Below are positions 40,683 to 49,652 of a stretch of DNA of 64,000 bases, piece by piece. The position numbers and the translations under genes were made by a program. Source of the DNA: JBDTNQ01 sp039933635 (GTDB taxonomy: Bacteria > Acidobacteriota > Vicinamibacteria > Vicinamibacterales > SCN-69-37); the NCBI GenBank assembly GCA_039933635.1, contig JBDTNQ010000007.1, forward strand, positions 1 through 64,000, read 5' to 3'. Below the pieces are notes generated by a model, which saw nothing but the letters and a program-made list of their open reading frames with translations, searched no databases and was not told the origin of the DNA. How positions within the stretch are numbered: the stretch's first letter is position 1; every line of letters starts with the position of its first letter.

Positions 40683-43600
40683 ATGTCGCCTATTCATCAC
40701 GTGACAGCCCGTCTCAGGCTGGCGGTCGCGCTGCTCGTCCTCACTCTTCCTTCGATGGCCCTCGCCCAGACGGACGCCGGATCGCTTCGCACATTGATCG
40801 CCGACCAGTCGGGCGCCATCGTGCCCGGCGCCACGGTCACGCTGACCAACATGGGGATCGGCGCGGCACGGAGTCTCGTGTCTGACGGCGAAGGGTACGC
40901 CACGTTTTCGCCGATTCAGCGCGGCAACTACACCCTCCGCGTGGAGCTGAACGGCTTCCGTACACGCGAAATCAAGGACGTCACGGTCGACGTTAATGAG
41001 CGCAAGTTCCTCCGGGTGGCGCTGGACACGGCGGGCGTCTCGGAACGCGTCGAGATTACCGGCGGCGGCCGGACGCTGCAGACCGAAGAGGGATCGCTCG
41101 GTCAGGTCATCCGCGGTGACATCGCCACCCAGCTTCCACTCGCCGGACGCCGTTACACGGAACTCGCATTGCTCGTGCCCGGCGCCACGCCAAGCACGAT
41201 GACGCTCGATACGCGCGGCCCCGGATGGTTCCTGGTGAACGGCAACACGCAGACGCAGAACAACTTCATGCTCGACGGCTTCGACAACAACAACGGCACA
41301 CAGAACGCGCAGTCGCTCTCGTCGCAGGTCGTCCAGCCGAACCCGGACGCCATCGACCAGTTCAAGGTCCAGACCAACAGCTTTTCGGCCGAGTTCGGAC
41401 GTTCCGCCGGGGCCGTCGTCAACGTGTCGATCAAATCGGGCACCAACGCGCCGAAGGGCTCGGTGTGGTACTACAGTCGCGACGCGTCGCTCGCGTCGAT
41501 TTCGTGGAACGCGCAGCACAACAACCTGCCGAAGGACGACCTGTCCTGGAACCAGGCCGGCGTCACGTTCGGCGCGCCAATCATCAGGAACAAGCTCTTC
41601 TACTTCGGCTCCTACGAAGGCTTCAAGCGCTCGTTCTCCCAGTCCGGCGTGGTGTCGGTACCCGATGCCACCATCCGCACCGGTGTGTTCCCGACGACGA
41701 TCACCGATCCGCAGACCGGACGCCCATTCCCCAACAACACCATTCCGCAGAACCGGTGGGACCCGCTCGCGTCGAAGATTCTCAGCGCGTGGTCACTTCC
41801 GAACCGCCCCGGCAACACGTCCGCGACCGGCATCAACACCAGCAACTACGCGTACCAGGCGCCCGGCACCGAGAACACAAGCAAGGTCGACCTTCGAGGG
41901 GATGCCGTGGCGAGCACCAACAGCCGCTTCTTCGTCCGCTACAGCATGCTGAGGCAGCGCATCTACCGCGATCAGATTCTCGAGGGGATCGTCGAACAGG
42001 CTGGCAATCAGGGCGAACAGTACAACCTCAACCACAACGTGGGCGTCAGCTGGAACCGGCTCTTCCAGGGTCGGTACGTGAACGAGATGCGCGCGGGCTA
42101 CACGGCGACCAACGCGGACTTCGCGCAGCCGACGGCCACGGGCATGAAGGCGGACGAGTTCGGGTTCACGGGTCTGCCCGCGTCGCAGTTGACGACCGGC
42201 GGCATCCCGGCGATCAGCATCTCGAACTACTCCCAGGTCGGCATCCGCAACTTCCGTCCGCAGTTCCAGCAGCCGCGCGCCATCCAGGTTCTTGACACGA
42301 TCTCCGCGCTGTTTGGCCGTCACACGCTGAAGGCGGGCGTCGAACTTCGGCGGAAGAAGGACGTCGAACAGGATGACGAGCGGGTCTCGCCGGCCTATAC
42401 GTTCAACGGCACCTTCACCGGCAACGCCCTGGCCGACTTCATGCTCGGATCGGCGCAGTCCTATGTGGCCGTGACCAACACCGTCGTCGACTATCGGCAG
42501 CACGCGTATTCCCTGTTCCTGCAGGATGACTTCAAGATCGCGCCGAAGGTCACGGCGAACCTGGGCCTGCGCTACGAGTACACGACGCCGATGTACGGCC
42601 ACGGCCAGTACGTGAACGTGAACTTCGATCCGTCAACAGGGCAGCTCTACCCGGCGAGCGAGACTGACCGGTACGCGCAGGACGTCGACCGCAACAACGT
42701 CGCGCCGCGCCTCGGCCTGGCCTGGCAGATCGAGCCAGAGAAGTACGTGCTCCGCGCCGGCTATGGCATCTTCTACTCGGGCGAAGAGATTCATGGCTCG
42801 GACGACATGATGGTGTTCAATCCGCCGCAGCTCATCCGGGCCCAATTGAACGCGAGCGGCACGGGGCCGACGGCCACGCCTGCGATCCGCCTCTCGGATC
42901 CGTTCCCGAGCACGCTCCTCTCGAACTACGACTCGACGACCGTCAGCGTGCGTGCGCACGAGCGCGACTGGAACATGCCACAGGTCCAGCAGTGGAACGT
43001 CGCGTTGGAGACGCTGCTGCCGTGGCAGTCGAGCTTCGAAGCGGCCTACGTCGGCAATCGCGGCGCCAACCAGATTGTGTCGCTCCCGCTCAATGCCGTG
43101 CAGTGGGGCCAAAACGGCGCCACCGCGGCGAATCGCCCGTATCCCACGTGGCAACAGATCACGATGTTCTTCACGGCCGCGCAATCGACGTACGACTCCC
43201 TGCAGCTGAAGTTCGAGAAGCGCCAGTCGCACGGGCTGTATGTCCTCGGGAGCTACACGTTCGCCAACTCGCGCGACGAAGCAGGCGGCTGGGCGGCCGG
43301 CGGGCATACCATCCAGGACAACGTCCTGCCGGACTACTCCAACCTCAATGACGTGCTGCGTGCGGCGCGGGGCCCGAACACGCAGGTTGCACGTCACCGC
43401 CTCACGCTCACCGAGGTGTGGCAGCTGCCGATCGGTCGCAATCGTGCGATTGGCGGCAACATGTCGCCGGTTCTCGATGCGCTCGTCGGCGGTTGGCAAC
43501 TCTCGAGCGTCACCTCGTTGCGCAGCGGCATGCCTATCGACGTGACGCTGGCCAGCTCTGGGACAAATCCCGCCACGGGCCAGACCTACAGCTTCTTCAA

Positions 43601-43961
43601 CCGGAATGGCGGCGGCATCCTGCCGGACGCCACGGGTGTAGATCCGAACAGCAACTCGTCGACCGACGATCTGCTGCACTGGCTCAATCCGGCAGCCTAC
43701 GCGGTGCAGGCGGTCAACACGCCGGGTAACGCCAGGCCGGTCAGCGCGTGGGGACCGGGTGCGTTGACGACGGACCTGAGCCTGGTGAAGCGGTTCAGGT
43801 TCAATGCCTTCACCGCCGACCTCCGTGCCGAGGCGTTCAATCTCTTCAACACGGTGAACTACGGCAATCCGAATGGCAGCTTCGGCAGCGCGGCGTTCGG
43901 TCAGATCACGACCGCCGGCGATCCCCGCATCATCCAGCTCGCGGTCCGCCTCGGGTTCTGA
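40683..43961 (+). CDS. Oar-like TonB-dependent receptor with N-terminal carboxypeptidase-regulatory domain
   Basis: A 1092-residue outer-membrane protein. A signal peptide (VALLVLTLPSMALAQ) precedes a carboxypeptidase-regulatory-like beta domain (IADQSGAIVPGATVTLTN, then YTLRVELNGFRT). A plug domain follows (NNFMLDGFDNNNGTQ, EFGRSAGAVVNVSIKSG), then a large 22-strand-type barrel ending in QLAVRLGF, whose terminal Phe is the outer-membrane signal. This layout is the abundant acidobacterial TonB/Oar receptor type and probably imports or binds large oligosaccharides or peptides. GGGAGG lies about nine bases before the ATG at 40683. It precedes a PHP hydrolase gene after a strong hairpin. Confidence 0.95.
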   Translation: MSPIHHVTARLRLAVALLVLTLPSMALAQTDAGSLRTLIADQSGAIVPGATVTLTNMGIGAARSLVSDGEGYATFSPIQRGNYTLRVELNGFRTREIKDVTVDVNERKFLRVALDTAGVSERVEITGGGRTLQTEEGSLGQVIRGDIATQLPLAGRRYTELALLVPGATPSTMTLDTRGPGWFLVNGNTQTQNNFMLDGFDNNNGTQNAQSLSSQVVQPNPDAIDQFKVQTNSFSAEFGRSAGAVVNVSIKSGTNAPKGSVWYYSRDASLASISWNAQHNNLPKDDLSWNQAGVTFGAPIIRNKLFYFGSYEGFKRSFSQSGVVSVPDATIRTGVFPTTITDPQTGRPFPNNTIPQNRWDPLASKILSAWSLPNRPGNTSATGINTSNYAYQAPGTENTSKVDLRGDAVASTNSRFFVRYSMLRQRIYRDQILEGIVEQAGNQGEQYNLNHNVGVSWNRLFQGRYVNEMRAGYTATNADFAQPTATGMKADEFGFTGLPASQLTTGGIPAISISNYSQVGIRNFRPQFQQPRAIQVLDTISALFGRHTLKAGVELRRKKDVEQDDERVSPAYTFNGTFTGNALADFMLGSAQSYVAVTNTVVDYRQHAYSLFLQDDFKIAPKVTANLGLRYEYTTPMYGHGQYVNVNFDPSTGQLYPASETDRYAQDVDRNNVAPRLGLAWQIEPEKYVLRAGYGIFYSGEEIHGSDDMMVFNPPQLIRAQLNASGTGPTATPAIRLSDPFPSTLLSNYDSTTVSVRAHERDWNMPQVQQWNVALETLLPWQSSFEAAYVGNRGANQIVSLPLNAVQWGQNGATAANRPYPTWQQITMFFTAAQSTYDSLQLKFEKRQSHGLYVLGSYTFANSRDEAGGWAAGGHTIQDNVLPDYSNLNDVLRAARGPNTQVARHRLTLTEVWQLPIGRNRAIGGNMSPVLDALVGGWQLSSVTSLRSGMPIDVTLASSGTNPATGQTYSFFNRNGGGILPDATGVDPNSNSSTDDLLHWLNPAAYAVQAVNTPGNARPVSAWGPGALTTDLSLVKRFRFNAFTADLRAEAFNLFNTVNYGNPNGSFGSAAFGQITTAGDPRIIQLAVRLGF

Positions 43962-43977
43962 CTGCTCTACTTTTCAA

Positions 43978-44009
43978 GGGAGGCGAGTCTCGAAGAGAGA
44001 CCGCCTCCC
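43978..44009 (+). terminator. 13-bp-stem hairpin between TonB receptor and PHP hydrolase genes
   Basis: GGGAGGCG pairs with CGCCTCCC and an inner GTCTC pairs with GAGAC around a GAAGA loop, with one bulged A. The hairpin begins 17 bases past the receptor stop and ends 12 bases before the next ATG. No T run follows, so it may attenuate or stabilise mRNA rather than end it. Confidence 0.6.
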
Positions 44010-44020
44010 GCTCCACATTC

Positions 44021-45481
44021 ATGCGGTTCCACACCGTTCTGCCCTCGTTGATCATCGCGATGTCGGCGCTGCTGCCGATGCACGCCGCACGTCAGACGCC
44101 CGCCATCATCACCTTGTCGGGTATCGTGACGACGGCCGACAAGGGGACCTATCAGGAACGCCCGTTCGACGTGCCCGCGGGCGTGACGCGCGTCGACGTC
44201 GACTTCGCCTACGAGAACCGAGGCAAGGGCACGGAGCTCGAGGTCGGGCTGTTCGATGCCCAGCGCTTTCGTGGGACGAGCCGTTTCAGCAAGGACCACT
44301 TTCATCTGACGGAGTTCGAGGCGACGCCGTCGTACTTCACGGGCCCGCTGCCGGCCGGGACGTGGCGACTGTCGCTGGGCGTCCCATCAATAGGCGCCGG
44401 ACAAACGTCGATGTGGACGGCGACGCTTCGCCTGTCCATGCGAAGCACGCCGATCGATGGGCTCGGTCCGGTACTCAAGGCGGAGGCGGCCTGGTACGTC
44501 GGTGATCTCCACGCGCACACGTTGCACAGCGACGGCTTCGGCTGCATCGATTCCGGAACGACGACCGCTCGCGGCTGTCAGCCATGGGAAGTCGTGGAAG
44601 CGGCGCGGGCGCGGCACCTGGACTTCCTGGCCATCACCGATCACAACACGACGTCGCATCATGCGGACCTCGCCACGCTGCAGGAGGGCCTCACGTCGCT
44701 GTTGCTGCTCCGAGGCCAGGAGCTCACGACCTTCCACGGACATGCCAACGTGTACGGCACGAGTCGTCCTATCGACTTCCGTCTGGGTTTCAACGGTCGG
44801 TCGATGATCGACGTGATGGACGACGTCGCGCACGAGGACGCGTTGCTGTCGATCAACCATCCGGGCCGGGAGACGGGTGACACCTGCACCGGCTGCGGCT
44901 GGGACGCGCCCTCGACGCCGTGGGATCGCATCGAAGCGATGGAAGTCGTCAACAGCGGTGTGATCGAGGGGCGCACGGCCGGGATGCCGTTCTGGTACGC
45001 GCGCCTGAACGAGGGGCACCACATCACGGCAATCGGCGGCAGCGACGATCACGGCGCACGGTCGCCTCGTGGCCACATCGGATCGCCAGCAACGGTGGTC
45101 TATGCGCGTGACCTCTCGGAGTCGGCGCTACTCGATGGCATCCGTGCCGGCCGCGTCTACGTGCGCACGCGCGGTCCCGAAGGACCGGCGCTGGAACTCG
45201 CTGGAGCCATGGGCGAGACACTCGTGCCGATGGGCGGCATCGTCAACGTCGCGAAGAAAGGCACTCCGGTCCGGCTGATCGTGCGCGCGGCGGGTGCCGC
45301 GGGTCAGCGTGCAGAGATCGTGCGGAACGGCGAGGTGGTCGCGACCCTTACCGTGGCGACCGCTGACCAGAAGGTGTCGCATCTGTTGACGATGACTCCC
45401 GGCCAGTGGGTTCATGTGCGTCTGCGGGACGCAGCGGGCATCACGGCGTTCACGAACCCCGTTTACGCCCGCAGTTTCTAG
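44021..45481 (+). CDS. CehA/McbA-type PHP-domain metallohydrolase, secreted
   Basis: A 486-residue exported protein with a signal peptide (IIAMSALLPMHAA). Residues 25-145 form a beta domain (VPAGVTRVDVDFAYENRG). The PHP metal-binding domain begins GDLHAHTLHSDG near 164, with LDFLAITDHNT, LLRGQELTTFHGHANVYG, SINHPG and IGGSDDHG giving the expected His/Asp/Glu ligands. The CehA/McbA group hydrolyses carbamates and phosphoesters; the natural substrate here is unknown. It follows the TonB receptor on the same strand and may act on imported material. The 3' end overlaps the convergent gene by four bases. Confidence 0.92.
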   Translation: MRFHTVLPSLIIAMSALLPMHAARQTPAIITLSGIVTTADKGTYQERPFDVPAGVTRVDVDFAYENRGKGTELEVGLFDAQRFRGTSRFSKDHFHLTEFEATPSYFTGPLPAGTWRLSLGVPSIGAGQTSMWTATLRLSMRSTPIDGLGPVLKAEAAWYVGDLHAHTLHSDGFGCIDSGTTTARGCQPWEVVEAARARHLDFLAITDHNTTSHHADLATLQEGLTSLLLLRGQELTTFHGHANVYGTSRPIDFRLGFNGRSMIDVMDDVAHEDALLSINHPGRETGDTCTGCGWDAPSTPWDRIEAMEVVNSGVIEGRTAGMPFWYARLNEGHHITAIGGSDDHGARSPRGHIGSPATVVYARDLSESALLDGIRAGRVYVRTRGPEGPALELAGAMGETLVPMGGIVNVAKKGTPVRLIVRAAGAAGQRAEIVRNGEVVATLTVATADQKVSHLLTMTPGQWVHVRLRDAAGITAFTNPVYARSF

Positions 45482-46509
45482 CTCGACGGTGTCGCCGGGG
45501 CGCCGAACTGTGCGGCCCGAACGCGCGCAAGGTCTTCGTACTGGTCGGTGGCCAGGAAATCCACCGTCGCGGCGATGGCGGCCTTCCACCGGACGAGCGC
45601 CGCCGCGGGGCTGCCGAAGTTGTAGCCGCCGGCTGGCGCGTGGTCGTCGCCGTTCAGCGTATAGAAGCGGATCCACAGGCGCATCGCGTGCGCGCGCGCC
45701 ACGAGCGCGCGGAGCCGCGCCTCGTCCGTCGTCGTCCACTCCCCCGCATTGCCCTGGCCTCCGGCCTCCACCACCGACCATGGGAAGTTCACCCAGCGGC
45801 GATAGTTGGTGACTTCCGCAGGAATGGCCGACTCGGCTGGCAATGTCGCGTACCTGGCTGATCTCTCCGCGGCTGTCGCACCGGGCGTCGGTGCGTCGTT
45901 GATCGCGCCGAAGAGCAAGAGCTTCTGGCCGACCGGTACGATGTCGTGGAAATCCACCTGCTGCTGGTTGTTGCTGCCGGTGAGAACCAGCATCGGACCA
46001 ACGGTCAGGGGCGCGGGGACGCCTGGCGTGGACGTCCGCACGGCCGTGGTCAGCCAGGCTTCGTATTTGTGGAGCAGCGCGAGCACGAACGCGTGGTGCT
46101 CGGGTTCGTTGGTCTTGAAATCCAGGTTCAGCGTGATGAGCGGCCAGTCGGCGCGGCGATTATCGGCGAGCGCCTTCTCCATCACCGGCCTCACCTTTTC
46201 GAAGAAATACGCTTCGAAGTCAGGCGATGTCGGGACGTCGGTACCGCCGTGCGACACGACGGAACGGTACGCGCCGGTGGACGGATCCTTGTACCAGACA
46301 AGATCCTGCTCGATGGCGAGCGGCGTCGGAGTGCCGAGCGCGCGATCGAGTTCGTCATGGTTGTAACAGTTGTGCGCGTCGAGCAGCATGCGCTCGCCGG
46401 CCGCGTAGTGCGGCACACTCGGGGCCGGACGCTGGGCATTCAGCGTGGCTGCGACTGCAGCGGCGGCGACGATCGCAGGAATGACTCGCTGTGCGATGGC
46501 GGTACGCAT
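45478..46509 (-). CDS. PLC-like phosphodiesterase (PI-PLC/GDPD TIM barrel), secreted
   Basis: A 343-residue exported protein with a signal peptide (IPAIVAAAAVAATLNAQ). The opening LLDAHNCYNHDELDRAL near residue 45 places the catalytic His and Asn as in AIM6-like and GDPD/PI-PLC barrels. It is followed by LAIEQDLVWY (acidic metal ligands), VVSHGGTD (second His), LITLNLDFKTNEPEH and a C-terminal RLWIRFYTLNGDDHA. It should cleave a phosphodiester, perhaps of a glycerophospholipid head group, but the substrate is not shown. Confidence 0.85.
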   Translation of the reverse strand: MRTAIAQRVIPAIVAAAAVAATLNAQRPAPSVPHYAAGERMLLDAHNCYNHDELDRALGTPTPLAIEQDLVWYKDPSTGAYRSVVSHGGTDVPTSPDFEAYFFEKVRPVMEKALADNRRADWPLITLNLDFKTNEPEHHAFVLALLHKYEAWLTTAVRTSTPGVPAPLTVGPMLVLTGSNNQQQVDFHDIVPVGQKLLLFGAINDAPTPGATAAERSARYATLPAESAIPAEVTNYRRWVNFPWSVVEAGGQGNAGEWTTTDEARLRALVARAHAMRLWIRFYTLNGDDHAPAGGYNFGSPAAALVRWKAAIAATVDFLATDQYEDLARVRAAQFGAPATPSS

Positions 46510-46749
46510 GTCATGACCCTATCCGCTGGACGTGACGTCGGCGTTAAGTTGACCTTCGAGCGCTCGCATCAGGATTCGGGAGACGTCCCCTGCTCATGCC
46601 GCGCCCAGCCCGCTGGTCGCGGCCACCTCACGTGGCGCCATCCTCCCCTGCAGGCGTCCCACGCGCCCCTTGCGCGTGCTAGGCTGTCGCTCGCCCCCGG
46701 CTGACAGCGCCGCCCCGCTGCGCATCCGGCGACCCAGGAGTCTCCGCCG
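46510..46749. promoter_or_regulatory. Divergent intergenic region, 240 bp
   Basis: This gap holds the start regions of the PLC-like gene and of the PrsW-like operon. I see no repeat, RNA or convincing promoter box in it. The strand opposite the PrsW-like gene has a long open frame through here, which is a composition artefact. Confidence 0.35.
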
Positions 46750-47769
46750 ATGTTCAGCAGCACCATCGAAGACGTGCTCGCGCTGGTCGTCGTTGCTCTG
46801 CTCTACCTCGCCATCGTCCGCTATCTCGACGTCAACGAGCGCGAGCCCGTCTGGAGCATCCTGCTCGCGTTCGTCATCGGCGGAGCGGCGGCCGGCGCGC
46901 TGAATCTCGGCGTGACGTCCGTCACCCTCAACCTCGATCCCTGGCGCGGCGCCGCTTTCCGCGAGATCAGCATCTTCGTGGCGGTGGCCATCGTCTTCAA
47001 GATCTTCGACGCGATCGGGCGTCTGCGGGGATGGTCCGAGGTGACGGACGTCGTCGACGGACTGATCTACGGCATGGCCGTCGGACTCGGATTCGTCTGC
47101 GGTGAAGCCATCGCGCAACTCGGCCCCGCATCCATCGTCGACGTCGGCCGGTCCGGACCGCTCACCACCATTCGCGCAACCGCGCTTGCCGGGCTGGCGC
47201 AGGGCGTATTCGGTGCGGTGATCGGCGCGGGCTTCGGCCTGGCCACATCGAATCGCGGTTGGGCGCGCTGGGCGTGGCCGTTCGTCGGCCTCTCTGCAGC
47301 GATCGTCTGTCACGGCGCCTACCAGCAGCTCGCGTTCGGCAACGCGCTCGGCGCCTCCGCTGTGCTGCGCGGCCGGCTGGCGCTCGCGATGCCCATCGTG
47401 TCCCTCGTCGCACTCGCCGCGTACGGTCTGGCCACGGAACGACGCGTAATCGCGCGCGAGTTGGCCGACGAGAGCGCTGCCGGCTACGTCACGGCGTCGG
47501 AAATCGCGCTGCTCGAACGTCCGTGGCGGCGGCACCTGCGCTATGCGCGCGCGCTCATGCTGCTGCAAACGAGAGAATTCAGTGCCCGGCCGGCGCTGCA
47601 CAACCGCCAGGTCATGCTCGCGCTGGCGAAACTGCGCGCGGCAGGCGCGGCCGATGACCAGGGGCGGCGCGACGCCGAAGTCGAAATCGCCGCCCTCAGG
47701 CGCAGCATCACGGCAATTCGCGCACAGCTCGACGGCGCGGCGTCCGCTTCAGCACGAGGGACGCGATGA
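46750..47769 (+). CDS. PrsW-like intramembrane protein with degenerate active site
   Basis: A 339-residue protein with about eight membrane helices and a soluble Arg/Ala-rich C-terminal helix tail. The layout follows the PrsW glutamic intramembrane protease family: VDGLIYGMAVGLGFVCGEAIAQ (motif 2, Glu retained) and CHGAYQQ (motif 4, His retained). However, the tandem Glu of motif 1 is only a single Glu (FREISIF), and motif 3 has Gln where His is usual (LAGLAQGVFGAVIG). Loss of these residues suggests an inactive or diverged enzyme. The stop overlaps the ATG of the zinc peptidase gene (ATGA), pointing to a shared task. Confidence 0.75.
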   Translation: MFSSTIEDVLALVVVALLYLAIVRYLDVNEREPVWSILLAFVIGGAAAGALNLGVTSVTLNLDPWRGAAFREISIFVAVAIVFKIFDAIGRLRGWSEVTDVVDGLIYGMAVGLGFVCGEAIAQLGPASIVDVGRSGPLTTIRATALAGLAQGVFGAVIGAGFGLATSNRGWARWAWPFVGLSAAIVCHGAYQQLAFGNALGASAVLRGRLALAMPIVSLVALAAYGLATERRVIARELADESAAGYVTASEIALLERPWRRHLRYARALMLLQTREFSARPALHNRQVMLALAKLRAAGAADDQGRRDAEVEIAALRRSITAIRAQLDGAASASARGTR

Positions 47770-48875
47770 GCCCGCGGCGCCCGGGACACAACAGGAGATG
47801 GTTCGTTCGGGCGGCGGCATTGGCCGCATGCGTATTGACGAGGCCCGCCGTGCTGCCGGCGCAATTTCGCCTGACTCCGGATCCGGCTCTCGTCTCGCTC
47901 GTTCAATCCGCGCGGTTCGACATCAATCGCTTCTGGGCCTCACAAGTTCCCAACTACCTGCCGCCAGCGGACGTCGTCATGGTACAGGTGCCAACGACGA
48001 CCGACTGCGGTCCTTTCCCGAAGCCCAACGCGAGGTACTGCGGATCGACCAACAAGATCTATTGGGATCTGTCGCTGTTCGCCTCCCAGTACAAGATCGG
48101 GGACTTCGCGCCGGTCTTCATCCTCGCGCACGAATGGGGACACCTGGTGCAGAGCCTCATGGGGTTCGACCGCACCGCGCGGGGCCTCATGACGATCCAG
48201 CTCGAGCTGCAGGCCGACTGCCTCGCCGGCACGTACGCGTCCGATGCGCGCAGTCGAAAGGTCCTCGACGACGGCGACGATGATGAAGCGGCCCTGGCGC
48301 TGCGGCGGGCCGGAGACAGTTTCGACGGCGATTGGTTCGACAAGAACGCACACGGCACGCCCGGTCAGCGCATCGATGCCTTCACGTACGGCTTCGAGGG
48401 CCGGTCCTGCACCGCCAACTCGTTCTTCGATTTCCTGAAAGTGCGCGGCGTCGATCCCGCGAGGGCACCGCAGTCGGTGCCGACACAGGGCAGCCTCGAT
48501 GCCCTGATTCCGCGGCAGGCCGGCCGGTTCACGATGACGGCCGTGACGCGCGAGCACATGGACGGCGCGACGGACTATCTCAAAGCCACCTATCGGACCA
48601 ACGACGGCATCGACGTGAAGCTCGCCGTGCTCGCGTTCTCGGACGCCCAGACGGCCAACGACACGCTCGCCAGCGTCGTCGGGATCTTGAACGAGAAGGG
48701 CATCCCTGAGCTCCGGCGCGTCAAGGTCGTCAACGACGCCAAGACGCAGATCGGCACGGAGGTCGTGTTGCACGGGCAGCTCGAGACCGTGGTCTGGACG
48801 AACAAGCACGTCCTCGGCAAGGCGGACGGGCCCTTCGACGTCACGCTCGAACTCTGCCGGGCGCTGCCCTTCTAG
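47766..48875 (+). CDS. Neutral zinc metallopeptidase (YpfJ/KPN_00209-like), exported
   Basis: A 369-residue protein with a hydrophobic N-terminal export segment (AAALAACVLTRPAV). The peptidase domain has NKIYWDLSLFASQY, the zinc motif AHEWGHLVQSLMG near residue 122, and a downstream Glu ligand in LELQADCLAGTYA. The spacing and ADCLAG stretch match the neutral zinc metallopeptidase family (Zn_peptidase). The C-terminal 125 residues (from about 245) form a separate unrecognised beta/alpha domain. It is translationally coupled to the PrsW-like membrane protein, so the two may form a membrane-linked proteolysis unit. Confidence 0.9.
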   Translation: MSPRRPGHNRRWFVRAAALAACVLTRPAVLPAQFRLTPDPALVSLVQSARFDINRFWASQVPNYLPPADVVMVQVPTTTDCGPFPKPNARYCGSTNKIYWDLSLFASQYKIGDFAPVFILAHEWGHLVQSLMGFDRTARGLMTIQLELQADCLAGTYASDARSRKVLDDGDDDEAALALRRAGDSFDGDWFDKNAHGTPGQRIDAFTYGFEGRSCTANSFFDFLKVRGVDPARAPQSVPTQGSLDALIPRQAGRFTMTAVTREHMDGATDYLKATYRTNDGIDVKLAVLAFSDAQTANDTLASVVGILNEKGIPELRRVKVVNDAKTQIGTEVVLHGQLETVVWTNKHVLGKADGPFDVTLELCRALPF

Positions 48876-48892
48876 CCGGCGAATTGTCGCGC

Positions 48893-49558
48893 TTACGCCT
48901 TGGGCCTGGGCCGGCGCACGCGTTTGGTCGCGGCGTCGCCCCCGGCCACCGAGCGAAACGTCAGCACCGTGTGCCCGAGCCGGAGGCGAGCCCCGTCCAC
49001 GAGCGTCGTTGGGCCCACGGCTCGCCGCCCGCCCACGAAGGTGCCGTTCGTGCTGGCGAGGTCCTCAATCTGCGCGAGCCGCTCGCCGGCCGTCACCGTG
49101 ATTCGCGCGTGCCGGCGCGACACGTCGTCCGAGTCGATCCGCACGCCACACGCCGCATCGCGCCCGACTACGCTTTCGCCAATCGGCAATGCAATCGCCT
49201 TGTCGTGCCAGAGCAACAGGTACGGGCTGCGCGCCGGCCCGCTCCGCTCGATCGGGTCGTCCACAGGCGCAATATCGAGCGCGTAGCCAACACCGTGAAC
49301 GGTCCGGACGAGCCGATCCGGCAGCCCGGCCAGCGCCGTCCGAATCTCGTTCACGAGATTGCTCAGACTCGACTCGACGACGTGCACACCGGGCCAGAGG
49401 CGCTGACGCAGCGTGGCCTTGTCGACGACGGCCGGGTGACGCTCGACGAGCAGCACCAGAAGGTCGAACGCTTTGAGCGAGAGATGGACCTCCGCCTCAT
49501 CGATCGTCAACCGCCGGGCCTTCGTGTCGAGCCTCAACGTCCCCCATCGCACCTTCAC
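48893..49558 (-). CDS. Winged-helix (OmpR/CadC-type) plus FHA domain protein
   Basis: About 222 residues. The N-terminal half is a transcription-regulatory winged helix: LTIDEAEVHLSLKAFDLLVLL, ATLRQRLWPGVHVVESSLSN and RTVHGVGYAL are typical of OmpR/PhoB-type DNA-binding domains. The C-terminal half is an FHA domain, GESVVGRDAACGVRIDSDDVSRRHARI with DLASTNGTFVGG, which binds phosphothreonine. There is no receiver domain, so a kinase such as the one encoded at 52206 probably signals to it through phospho-Thr. GTG at 49558 with GAGG seven bases upstream is preferred; longer starts would overlap the divergent gene. Confidence 0.88.
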   Translation of the reverse strand: MKVRWGTLRLDTKARRLTIDEAEVHLSLKAFDLLVLLVERHPAVVDKATLRQRLWPGVHVVESSLSNLVNEIRTALAGLPDRLVRTVHGVGYALDIAPVDDPIERSGPARSPYLLLWHDKAIALPIGESVVGRDAACGVRIDSDDVSRRHARITVTAGERLAQIEDLASTNGTFVGGRRAVGPTTLVDGARLRLGHTVLTFRSVAGGDAATKRVRRPRPKA

Positions 49559-49652
49559 GCTGTACCTCGACGCTGACAAAAACCTGTGAACTTTCTGGAT
49601 TTCCGGGACGCCGCCACAGGTGATAGTAGTCGTCGTGCCCACCGGAGATCCT
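49559..49652. promoter_or_regulatory. Divergent promoter region of the FHA/kinase locus
   Basis: The 94-bp gap separates the winged-helix/FHA regulator from the FHA-PP2C-kinase operon. Placement suggests the regulator may act here. No clear operator palindrome is visible by eye. A GGAG lies nine bases before the ATG at 49653. Confidence 0.4.
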
